Positions 1-6,148 of a stretch of 6,148 nt of DNA are shown piece after piece (position 1 is the stretch's first letter; each line of letters starts with the position of its first letter). The position numbers were made by a program, and so were the translations under genes. This DNA is from Candidatus Cloacimonadota bacterium (lineage in GTDB: Bacteria > Cloacimonadota > Cloacimonadia > JGIOTU-2). Location of the stretch: the NCBI GenBank assembly GCA_021160355.1, contig JAGHCS010000077.1, positions 1 to 6,148 on the forward strand. The letters are read 5' to 3'. The notes under the pieces were generated by a model. The model did no database searches. It saw only the letters and a list, made by a program, of their open reading frames with translations, and was not told the DNA's origin.

Positions 1-1294
1 GTTAATGAATTCAACTATTGCTGCGCTCGATCTTGATCTCGAACTCGCCAAAGAGTTAGCCCTGAAAAATTATCCGGTCTATCTTTCCGAGATAGAAGCG
101 CTCAAATCCGCTCAATCAGGACGATGGAATGCATACACGGGGTTGCTTCCTTCAGCAAATCTCAATGCAAGCCAGACGCGGTATAATCCCGACCAAACAG
201 TGGGCATCAACAATGCAGACAAAATGACCACCTACGGGATCTCGATAACGCAACCGATTTTTAACGGTGGAAAGATCTGGCTTGGTGCGCGAATGCAGGA
301 AGATGTGGTAAAATTATCGAAAGAAAATCTGAGAATGACAAAGCTGCAAACCCTGGCAGGAGTGGAGCAACAATATTTCTCAGTGCTGCAGAATGAAAAG
401 CTTATGCACATCGCAGAACTCGATCTTGAATCCAGTAAGACCAATCTGGAAATCGCAAGAACCAAATATGATGCCGGCTTGCTCTCCAAAGGGGAATACC
501 TGCAGATCGAAGCAGAAAAGACCAATAAGATGGTGAGCGTGCTGCAAATGAAGAATCTCTTTCAGACAAGCAAAATGAACCTGCAGAACTATTTGCAGAT
601 CGGTGCGATCGGAAAGATTGAACCGGTTGATTCGACCGAATATTCCACATTGCTGGAGGTTCTTCAGAATCTTTCACTTGCCGAGATCGACAGCATTTCA
701 AATGGATTTGTTCGCTATGGCATGGAGCATAGTCCCCTAATTGCCATGTCGAATATTGCGATAGGCACGAGCAAAAAATCACTCCTCATGGCAGGAGGTA
801 ATTTTTTACCTTCTCTCAATCTGTCATATTCCAAGAATTGGGTCAAATATGATTTTATGAGTGATTATGATAATTCGGAGAGTATCACACTATCAGCGTC
901 GCTGCCGATATTTCCGATCGTCGATAATGTGACTTCTTTTACACAGGCACATCACGATCTTAAGAGATCGCAGTACGATTACCGGACGATCGAAGATGGT
1001 GTGGTGATAGGAATTAAAGGTCAGTTTCTGAACCTTGTCTCATATGCAAATTCGATCATTGCAGCGAAGGCATCCCGGGCTCAAGCATCAGAAACTTATG
1101 CGCAAATGCAGGAGTATTTTGCGCAAGGATTGATCAGTGCAAATGAACTTAATGCGACCCAAACATTGTACCTCTCTACGCAGAACCAATATGTCCAGTC
1201 CCTGTATGATTTTCTTGGAGCCAAATCAGCACTGCTTCAACAATTAGGCGTTGAGGAAGATATTATATTAGAAACAGTTAGAGAGCATATATAA
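1..1294 (+). CDS. TolC-like outer-membrane efflux channel (OEP family), 5' end outside window
   Basis: This is the outer-membrane component of the tripartite pump, a channel expected to form a trimeric beta-barrel with a periplasmic alpha-helical tunnel. The family shows through its internal duplication. Repeat 1 has LLPSANLNAS (residues 47-56, counting from the ATG at 5) and QPIFNGGK (83-90), followed by long helices and KYDAGLLSKGEYLQ (154-167). Repeat 2 has FLPSLNLSYS (267-276), LPIFPIVDN (300-308) and YFAQGLISANELNATQT (371-387). LAKELALKNYP (14-24) is the usual first helix of the mature protein. The ATG at 5 is probably not the true start: the frame stays open to the left edge, no Shine-Dalgarno is visible, and STIAA just before LDLDLE looks like the end of a signal peptide with cleavage near Ala7/Ala8. 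About 15-25 residues are therefore missing upstream. In the second repeat the usual Gly-Gly after PIF is replaced by PIVDN. First visible gene of the operon; family certain, substrate unknown. Confidence 0.93.
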   Translation, partial: LMNSTIAALDLDLELAKELALKNYPVYLSEIEALKSAQSGRWNAYTGLLPSANLNASQTRYNPDQTVGINNADKMTTYGISITQPIFNGGKIWLGARMQEDVVKLSKENLRMTKLQTLAGVEQQYFSVLQNEKLMHIAELDLESSKTNLEIARTKYDAGLLSKGEYLQIEAEKTNKMVSVLQMKNLFQTSKMNLQNYLQIGAIGKIEPVDSTEYSTLLEVLQNLSLAEIDSISNGFVRYGMEHSPLIAMSNIAIGTSKKSLLMAGGNFLPSLNLSYSKNWVKYDFMSDYDNSESITLSASLPIFPIVDNVTSFTQAHHDLKRSQYDYRTIEDGVVIGIKGQFLNLVSYANSIIAAKASRAQASETYAQMQEYFAQGLISANELNATQTLYLSTQNQYVQSLYDFLGAKSALLQQLGVEEDIILETVREHI

Positions 1295-1298
1295 GGAG
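1293..1298 (+). promoter_or_regulatory. Shine-Dalgarno AAGGAG of the adaptor gene, overlapping the upstream stop
   Basis: The last two bases of the channel gene's TAA stop (1292-1294) are the first two bases of AAGGAG, which lies four bases before the adaptor ATG at 1303. This fixes the adaptor start. A ribosome terminating on the channel gene sits over the next initiation site, which suggests translational coupling and balanced production of pump parts. Confidence 0.8.
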
Positions 1299-1302
1299 AA
1301 AC

Positions 1303-2415
1303 ATGATTAATAAAAAATTCACAAAAGTAATAATTATATTGGGTGCTGTTGCTCTTCTCTTATCTGCCTGCTCAAAACCCGGCGGGGAGTTCGGCAGGAT
1401 GAAAAAGGAAACTGCACCGACTTCCGTAATAGTGGAAATTGTTCAACCTCGTGACCTTGAGGAGTTCATAAAAGTTGTTGGTACCCTTGAAGGAATTACT
1501 GACATCACTCTTTCCAGCGAGGTGAATGGAAAAATCGTGGAAAGATATAAAAATCTTGGAGATTGGGTTAATACAGGCGAAGCTATTGGCAGGATCGACA
1601 ATGCAGATATGAAGAACATGGTTGATCAGGCGGAAGCGTCACTGCTTGCAGCCCAAGCTTCATTTGATAGTGCACAGCTCAATCTCACCACATCTGAAAA
1701 ATTATATGAAGATGATAAAATATCAAAAATGGCATATCTCGAAGCACAGATCGGCATAAAGGGTGCTCAAGCAAATCTTGAAGCAGCAAAAGCCGGACTT
1801 GCAAGTGCGAGAAGATTATTGCAAAATTCCCTGTTCACTGCTCCCGTTTCCGGTTATATTACAAATATTTCTCTGGAAGTTGGCGAGATGATCGGAGCAG
1901 GAAGTCCCGTGTGTTCAATTGTCAACTCAAAAAAACTTCTCATTAAGACCGGTATTGGTGAAAGTGATATCATGAGCGTAAGTAAAGGGCAGCATGTCAG
2001 TATCCATTATGATGACTATCCTCAAGAATTTCATGGCAAGATCACTGGTGTCGGCATCAAACCTCTTATGGGAACCGCGAGCTATCCTATTGAGATCGAA
2101 CTCGATAATAGCGAGGGATTGCTTTTACCCGGCATGGTGGTTGAAGGATATATTCTTGCTCATGTCTATGAAGATGTGATCTATACCTCCCTTAATAATA
2201 TTTCCGAAAAATATGACGATAAACTCGTTTACACCATTGACGAAAACAACATTTCTCATGTAATTAATATCGAACTTGGTGATGAAGTGGACCGTAATGT
2301 GATCATTAAAAACGGCTTGCAAATCGGCGATAAACTTGTAAGAGAAGGTTATGAGAATCTGCAGGAAGGCACCAAAGTAATAATCAAATCCGTTTATCAG
2401 CCCGAGACATCATAA
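1303..2415 (+). CDS. RND efflux periplasmic adaptor lipoprotein (membrane fusion protein, HlyD/AcrA type)
   Basis: Periplasmic adaptor linking the RND transporter to the TolC-like channel. Residues 1-22 form a lipoprotein signal peptide: basic MINKK, a hydrophobic core, then lipobox LSAC with the lipidated Cys at 23. Ser follows at +2, so no Asp inner-membrane retention signal is present. Next come the first lipoyl half-motif (about 67-98, SSEVNGKIVERYKNLGDWVNTG region), an Ala-rich coiled-coil hairpin (about 101-175) with its turn near LYEDDKIS (134-141), and the second lipoyl half (about 177-207, FTAPVSGYITNISLEVGEMI). A beta-barrel domain (about 210-285, ending LLLPGMVVEGYI) and a C-terminal membrane-proximal domain (about 290-366, with NGLQIGDKLVREGYENLQEG) follow. 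At 370 residues it is full length for the family. The ATG is supported by AAGGAG four bases upstream and by the complete signal peptide. It starts 8 bases after the channel gene and ends 9 bases before the transporter. Family call is firm; substrate specificity is not visible. Confidence 0.96.
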   Translation: MINKKFTKVIIILGAVALLLSACSKPGGEFGRMKKETAPTSVIVEIVQPRDLEEFIKVVGTLEGITDITLSSEVNGKIVERYKNLGDWVNTGEAIGRIDNADMKNMVDQAEASLLAAQASFDSAQLNLTTSEKLYEDDKISKMAYLEAQIGIKGAQANLEAAKAGLASARRLLQNSLFTAPVSGYITNISLEVGEMIGAGSPVCSIVNSKKLLIKTGIGESDIMSVSKGQHVSIHYDDYPQEFHGKITGVGIKPLMGTASYPIEIELDNSEGLLLPGMVVEGYILAHVYEDVIYTSLNNISEKYDDKLVYTIDENNISHVINIELGDEVDRNVIIKNGLQIGDKLVREGYENLQEGTKVIIKSVYQPETS

Positions 2416-2419
2416 GGAG
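2414..2419 (+). promoter_or_regulatory. Shine-Dalgarno AAGGAG of the transporter gene, overlapping the upstream stop
   Basis: AAGGAG begins within the adaptor's TAA stop (2413-2415) and lies five bases before the transporter ATG at 2425. The arrangement repeats the channel/adaptor junction, fixes the transporter start and again suggests translational coupling. Confidence 0.82.
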
Positions 2420-2424
2420 TTCCT

Positions 2425-5400
2425 ATGTCAATAGCAAAATTTTCTGTAGAACACAGCAAGCTGATAAACATGATCATGGTCATCGTGTTCATCCTTGGTA
2501 TCTACACACTTATTTTCATGCCAAAAGAAGAGATGCCTTCAGTGGATTTCGGTGCTTTCTATATCGTAGTATCATACCGTGGAGTGTCTCCTGAAGAGAT
2601 GGAAAATCTCGTGGTGAAGAAGCTTGAAGAGCAGATCATCAACCTGGATGATGTTGATTTTTTTCAATCCACATGCGCTGCAGGACGTGCAACTATCTTT
2701 ATCAGGATGGAGCCGAATGCCGATATAGATCAGTCGTGGTCAGACCTGAATTCGGAGATCCAGAAAGTAACGGATTTACCTGATGATGCAAGCGATCCAA
2801 TCCTCGTTCGTCTCAATATGAGAGAGGTAAATGAGATCTGCACCGTTGCCCTTGGGGGAGAATTCTCTGCAAATGCGATTCGTGAGATCGCAGATGACTA
2901 TAAAGATAAAATTTTGGAACTGCCGAATATTGCGAATGTTGAGATCGCAGGTACGCGGGATAGGGAGATCTGGATAGAAAGTGACGTGAACAAGCTTGAT
3001 CAATATGGCTTGAGCATCTATGCGGTGGCGAATGCTATCACTAACAGAAATAAGAATGTTCCTGCAGGCGATATAAAATTCGGGCGTGCTGAATTTCTTA
3101 TTCGTACAGTCGGCGAGTTTGAAACTGTAGATGAAATCCGTGATGTGATCGTCAAGATGGATATGAACGGAAGAGCCATACGAATAGGGAATGTTGCCAC
3201 TGTCATTGATACTCTTGAAGAGCAGGTTACTATCGGCAAACTTGATGGTGATAAAGCTGTGAATGTAAACATCTATATGGATGCGGAGGGTAACATACTC
3301 CGTGTGATGAAGAATGTGCGCGCTGCATCCGACGATTTTGTCGGAGCGGTATCCGGTTTGAACCTTGAGGTGCGCAACGATGGATCGATAGAGGTCAAAA
3401 ACAGCTTATTCACTCTTGGAAATAATGCGTTGATCGGTATCATATTGGTTTTTATAACACTGTTCATTTTTATAGGATGGAGAAATGCATTGTTTGCAGC
3501 GTGGGGGATTCCTTTCAGTTTCTTCCTCACATTTCTTATCATGGATTTTCTCGGGGTCACAATGAACAACCTCAGCTTGTTTGCCCTCATTCTTGTTATT
3601 GGTATGATCGTGGATGATGCGATCATCGTGCTGGAGAATGTGCATCGTTACAGGGAGCAGGGGATGAGCGCGAAAGAAGCAGCGATCAAAGGCACAAATG
3701 AAATTATGTGGCCAGTAGTAGCTGCTGTGGCAACTACAGTTGCGGCGTTTCTGCCCATGCTTCTTATAAGCGGTATGATGGGGAAATTCATGAGCGTGTT
3801 TCCAATTGTAGTATCCATCGCACTGTTCTCTTCTTTACTAGAATGCCTTATAATTCTTCCATCACATATTGCAGATTTCAGCGGAAAATCGGGAAAAAAT
3901 CTCAAAGATAAAACTCATAAACTTCATGCATGGCTCACGAAGATATATCAATACCTAATCAAGCGAGCTCTCAAACACCGATACATTTCTGTCATGTTAG
4001 TTGTGGCTGCATTATTACTGGCTTTAGGCGCTTTCGGAATGGGATTGGTGAAATTCGAGTTCTTCCCTTCAGGTACCCCAAAAACAATTATTCTCAATCT
4101 CGAAACACCGGTTGGAACTAGTCTAGAAAGAACGGATGAAGTTGTTTCAAAAATAGAAAATTTTATCCAGAATATGGATGAAAGCAAGGATGTGGAAGCA
4201 ATTGTTTCAACAATTGGGCAGTACACAGAAAATCATCGGACGCAGGTGGAAACATCACATGCAGAAGTCAAGATCGATCTCCTTGATGCGGACGATCTTA
4301 CTTTTTCGATCGAAAAGATCAAGGGATCGATAAGAAAATATCTTGATACTGTGCCAGGACTTTTCTCGTACAAATTCATAGAAGGGGAGCATGGTGGAGC
4401 ACCGACAGGCGGAGATATTGAGCTTCGCATAATTGGAAATAATATTGATAAACTGGAAAGTATCGGAAACTATGTTATATCAATTCTTGGTGATATTCCC
4501 GGAGTCACCGACCTTGAAACGAACATGGATGACGGCAAGAAAGAGATCAAGATAATGCCGAAACATGACAAACTGGGCTTGTATGGCTTGACGGTCAATG
4601 AAATTTCATCATTGGTCTCTATAGCGTCTTACGGAGCTCCTATCTCAAAATTCCGAGGTGGAGAACTTGATGAATATGATATTGTGGTTCGTGTGCAAGA
4701 GGATCAGATCGATGATGTTTCCGATCTGAAAGAAATAAAGATACCTACAATGACAGGCGATCTTATCTCTCTCAAGGAGCTCGCTGATTTCGAAATCTCA
4801 GCAGGATATTCTCAGATACAGCATTATAATGGGAATAGGGTTCTTACTGTAACGGGAAATACAACAACGTATGACGAGAATGGGAGATCGGTAAAACAAA
4901 CACCTGATGAAGTGACAAGCATTCTCAGGGGAAATGCGATAACAGGGCAGCCGGGACTTCTCGAAAACTTCTCTGAGCGTTTCCCGGGATACCAGTTGCA
5001 GTATGGCGGAGTGACGCAGCAGAGAACAGAGGTGTATAATTCATTATACCTTGCTCTATTAATTGCACTGATCCTTATTTTTGCGATCCTTGCTGCGAAA
5101 TTCAATTCCTATGTGCAGCCCTTCATCGTAATGCTCACTATTCCTTTTGCGATCATCGGCGTGATATTCGGCTTGATCATCACTGCACTGCCATTCTCAA
5201 TGATGACCCTGATCGCGGTGCTTGCTCTTGCCGGAGTTGTGGTGAATGATTCACTTATTCTGGTTGATTTTGTAAATAGCGAAAGAGAGAAGGGAGTAGA
5301 TAGATGGAACTCTCTTATCAATGCCGGCACTGTTCGACTCCGTCCTATTCTGATGACAACGGTTACGACCATCGCAGGATTTATGCCAATCCTTCTATCT

Positions 5401-5586
5401 ACCTCAAGCCAGGTTGAGAGCTGGAAACCGATCGCAGTCAGCATTGCATTCGGGCTTGCTTTTGCCACGTTGCTCACACTCTTCATCATTCCTGTTGTCT
5501 ATTCATTTATTGACTCCATCTTTGGAAAATTCGGCATGACCAGGTTCAAAACACATAAGAAATTTGATGAATGTGTGAAATATTAA
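2425..5586 (+). CDS. RND efflux transporter permease (AcrB/HAE1-like), complete
   Basis: Inner-membrane proton-driven pump subunit, expected to act as a trimer. At 1,053 residues it has the full AcrB-type layout with internal duplication. TM1 is at about 12-31 and the first periplasmic porter half at about 35-330 (opening MPKEEMPSVDFG). TM2-TM6 span about 331-480, an amphipathic linker follows at about 495-515, and TM7 is at about 520-542. The second porter half lies at about 543-870 and TM8-TM12 at about 872-1029, before a short cytoplasmic basic tail. TM4 carries the proton-binding pair Asp397-Asp398 in GMIVDDAIIVLENV, matching AcrB Asp407/408. TM11 carries RLRPILMT (971-978), matching AcrB Arg971 and Thr978. 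The TM10 lysine of AcrB (Lys940) is replaced: the aligned motif is GVVVNDSLILVDF (937-949), with Asn941 and an added Asp942. The loop that forms the long inter-subunit arm in AcrB (here about 212-230) looks several residues shorter, aligned from memory. Heavy-metal (CzcA/CusA) types have different TM4 and TM10 signatures, so export of hydrophobic or amphiphilic compounds is more likely, but the substrate is unknown. Last gene of the operon. Confidence 0.97.
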   Translation: MSIAKFSVEHSKLINMIMVIVFILGIYTLIFMPKEEMPSVDFGAFYIVVSYRGVSPEEMENLVVKKLEEQIINLDDVDFFQSTCAAGRATIFIRMEPNADIDQSWSDLNSEIQKVTDLPDDASDPILVRLNMREVNEICTVALGGEFSANAIREIADDYKDKILELPNIANVEIAGTRDREIWIESDVNKLDQYGLSIYAVANAITNRNKNVPAGDIKFGRAEFLIRTVGEFETVDEIRDVIVKMDMNGRAIRIGNVATVIDTLEEQVTIGKLDGDKAVNVNIYMDAEGNILRVMKNVRAASDDFVGAVSGLNLEVRNDGSIEVKNSLFTLGNNALIGIILVFITLFIFIGWRNALFAAWGIPFSFFLTFLIMDFLGVTMNNLSLFALILVIGMIVDDAIIVLENVHRYREQGMSAKEAAIKGTNEIMWPVVAAVATTVAAFLPMLLISGMMGKFMSVFPIVVSIALFSSLLECLIILPSHIADFSGKSGKNLKDKTHKLHAWLTKIYQYLIKRALKHRYISVMLVVAALLLALGAFGMGLVKFEFFPSGTPKTIILNLETPVGTSLERTDEVVSKIENFIQNMDESKDVEAIVSTIGQYTENHRTQVETSHAEVKIDLLDADDLTFSIEKIKGSIRKYLDTVPGLFSYKFIEGEHGGAPTGGDIELRIIGNNIDKLESIGNYVISILGDIPGVTDLETNMDDGKKEIKIMPKHDKLGLYGLTVNEISSLVSIASYGAPISKFRGGELDEYDIVVRVQEDQIDDVSDLKEIKIPTMTGDLISLKELADFEISAGYSQIQHYNGNRVLTVTGNTTTYDENGRSVKQTPDEVTSILRGNAITGQPGLLENFSERFPGYQLQYGGVTQQRTEVYNSLYLALLIALILIFAILAAKFNSYVQPFIVMLTIPFAIIGVIFGLIITALPFSMMTLIAVLALAGVVVNDSLILVDFVNSEREKGVDRWNSLINAGTVRLRPILMTTVTTIAGFMPILLSTSSQVESWKPIAVSIAFGLAFATLLTLFIIPVVYSFIDSIFGKFGMTRFKTHKKFDECVKY

Positions 5587-5615
5587 CTGAATAACAAAGT
5601 ACAATATTATCGAAG

Positions 5616-5646
5616 AAGCCGGACTTTTAGGAGTTCGGCTTTTTTT
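5616..5646 (+). terminator. Rho-independent terminator of the efflux operon
   Basis: The stem AAGCCGGACT (5616-5625) pairs with AGTTCGGCTT (5632-5641) over ten base pairs with one G-U wobble, around a six-base loop TTTAGG. A run of seven T (5640-5646) begins within the stem end. It lies 29 bases after the transporter stop. On the minus strand the sequence after the stem (CTTCTTCGAT) is only weakly T-rich, so use as a terminator for the convergent gene is doubtful. Confidence 0.9.
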
Positions 5647-5727
5647 AGACTTGACTTAATAACACAGCTTTAGATGAGGGATTGAGTTAAGCATGAAAAC
5701 GTTATTTCACCACAATCCTTAAGTTTA

Positions 5728-5756
5728 CCCCGTTGAATCTATTTTATTCAACTGGG
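5728..5756. repeat. Imperfect inverted repeat (hairpin) in the convergent intergenic region
   Basis: GTTGAAT (5732-5738) and ATTCAAC (5746-5752) are perfect inverted copies around a seven-base loop. CCC (5728-5730) and GGG (5754-5756) extend the stem past one C/T mismatch, giving 11 positions with one mismatch. There is no T-run on either side, so it is not a standard intrinsic terminator. On the minus strand it covers the final codons and TAA stop (5744-5746) of the decayed coding fragment. It may be a 3'-end transcript structure or chance. Confidence 0.5.
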
Positions 5757-5920
5757 ATCAAATCAGCTTTCAGCGTCTTTAAATCAAGTTGTGCTATTTC
5801 CTCAACAATCATTCCGAAGGTTGTTTTGTTTCAAAATATAAGCTATGCTTGGTAGTTCACTTTGAATGACTTAACTTCCGCATAAAATAGTTCATACAAT
5901 TTGTTAACTAATATCTTTCT
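5744..5920 (-). pseudogene. Possible decayed 3' end of a protein-coding gene (function unknown)
   Basis: Read on the minus strand, this otherwise empty interval gives protein-like peptides that change frame. One frame reads NKLYELFYAEVKSFKVN and on to QA (5905-5846), then a TAG (5845-5843). The neighbouring frame immediately continues SLYFETKQPSE (5844-5812) to a TGA (5811-5809). The first frame resumes with MIVEEIAQLDLKTLKADL and ends IPVE-TAA (5812-5744). Splicing the pieces gives one continuous, charged, helix-like tail, as expected of a gene broken by two compensating single-base indels. Alternatively, the first frame alone carries two nonsense codons (TAG, and TGA at 5833-5831). The peptides may be the remains of the gene now ending at 5908, whose frame is that of SLYFETKQPSE, or of a separate gene. 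I do not recognise the family. Short length makes chance a real possibility; sequencing indels could also produce the pattern. Confidence 0.35.
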
Positions 5921-6148
5921 CTAAGAATCTTCATGAAATGTGGCTCTATCAAATCAAATAAGTGTATTATAGGTTTAGGATCTTTCAAATATCCCTTTTC
6001 AAATAAAAATCTATAGAATAATTTCAGAGATGGAATCCACTGAACATATTCAAAAGGTTCAACCATAACTTTTCTTAGCAAATGATCTGTAAAAAACTCT
6101 TGTATATGATACATTGAAAATGATTTGAGATCAGCATATTCCTCATGA
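5908..6148 (-). CDS. Uncharacterised protein, C-terminal part only (5' end outside window)
   Basis: A minus-strand frame is open from the right window edge to a TAG at 5910-5908, giving 79 visible residues. The only in-frame ATG (6114-6112) has no Shine-Dalgarno, and the eleven codons before it (HEEYADLKSFS) read as protein, so the true start is beyond the edge. The segment is rich in aromatic and charged residues, for example YVQWIPSLKLFYRFLFEKGY and the end FMKILRERY. It looks like an alpha-helical soluble domain with no transmembrane segment. I recognise no catalytic motif and assign no family. Its G+C is about 27% over three hand-counted lines, well below the efflux operon, and it converges on that operon, so it is not part of it. 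The stop may be natural, or may reflect a frameshift, since coding-like sequence continues in another frame just downstream. Confidence 0.6.
   Translation of the reverse strand, partial: HEEYADLKSFSMYHIQEFFTDHLLRKVMVEPFEYVQWIPSLKLFYRFLFEKGYLKDPKPIIHLFDLIEPHFMKILRERY

Noticed and set aside
3273..3645. Long minus-strand open frames opposite the transporter gene, and similar ones elsewhere in the operon
   Set aside because: They are antisense shadows of clearly conserved RND, adaptor and channel coding sequence, with no recognisable domains or start signals.
4199..4216. Perfect 8-bp inverted repeat CAATTGTT-tc-AACAATTG
   Set aside because: It lies inside the transporter coding sequence, encoding part of an ordinary stretch (AIVSTIGQ) of the second porter domain, with no promoter or gene start nearby. 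Most likely chance.
5651..5680. TTGACT resembling a -35 promoter element just after the terminator
   Set aside because: No -10-like hexamer lies at a suitable distance, and there is no plus-strand gene downstream to drive.
5694..5720. Short plus-strand reading frame starting MKTLFHHNP
   Set aside because: It stops after nine codons (TAA at 5721-5723), has no ribosome-binding site and shows no coding character beyond chance.
5647..5907. Search for tRNA, CRISPR repeats, insertion-sequence ends or a riboswitch in the intergenic interval
   Set aside because: No cloverleaf, no regularly spaced direct repeats and no transposase-like inverted ends were found. Only the hairpin and the decayed minus-strand fragments stand out.

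Overview
The window is dominated by one plus-strand operon encoding a complete tripartite RND efflux pump. In order it encodes a TolC-like outer-membrane channel (5' end cut by the window edge), a lipid-anchored periplasmic adaptor, and an inner-membrane RND transporter of about 1,050 residues. A lipobox, a TolC-type protein and an RND pump together require a double-membrane (Gram-negative) bacterium. The G+C of the operon is moderate (hand-counted lines give about 40-47%). The channel-first gene order and the non-proteobacterial look of the proteins would fit an FCB-group or candidate-phylum anaerobe, but that is a weak inference and no marker gene is present.

Layout: 1-1294 channel; 1303-2415 adaptor; 2425-5586 transporter; 5616-5646 a strong intrinsic terminator closing the operon. 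The three genes are separated by only 8-9 bases, and both junctions use the same device: the TAA stop runs into the AAGGAG ribosome-binding site of the next gene, so translation is probably coupled. No promoter or regulator of the operon is visible because the start lies upstream of the window.

After the terminator, 5647-5907 has no intact gene. On the minus strand it holds protein-like peptide fragments, broken by stops and alternating between two frames, which look like a decayed 3' gene end, plus an 11-bp imperfect hairpin. From 5908 to the right edge a minus-strand reading frame stays open through the edge. It is the C-terminal part of an unrecognised, A+T-rich gene (about 27% G+C by hand count) that converges on the efflux operon.

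How it works: the RND trimer would capture substrate from the periplasm or outer inner-membrane leaflet using the proton gradient, the lipoprotein adaptor would bridge it to the channel, and the channel would carry substrate across the outer membrane. The substrate cannot be read from the sequence. I see no previously undescribed system here. The points most worth a second look are the altered proton-relay residue in transmembrane segment 10 of the pump and the decayed low-G+C region beyond the terminator.
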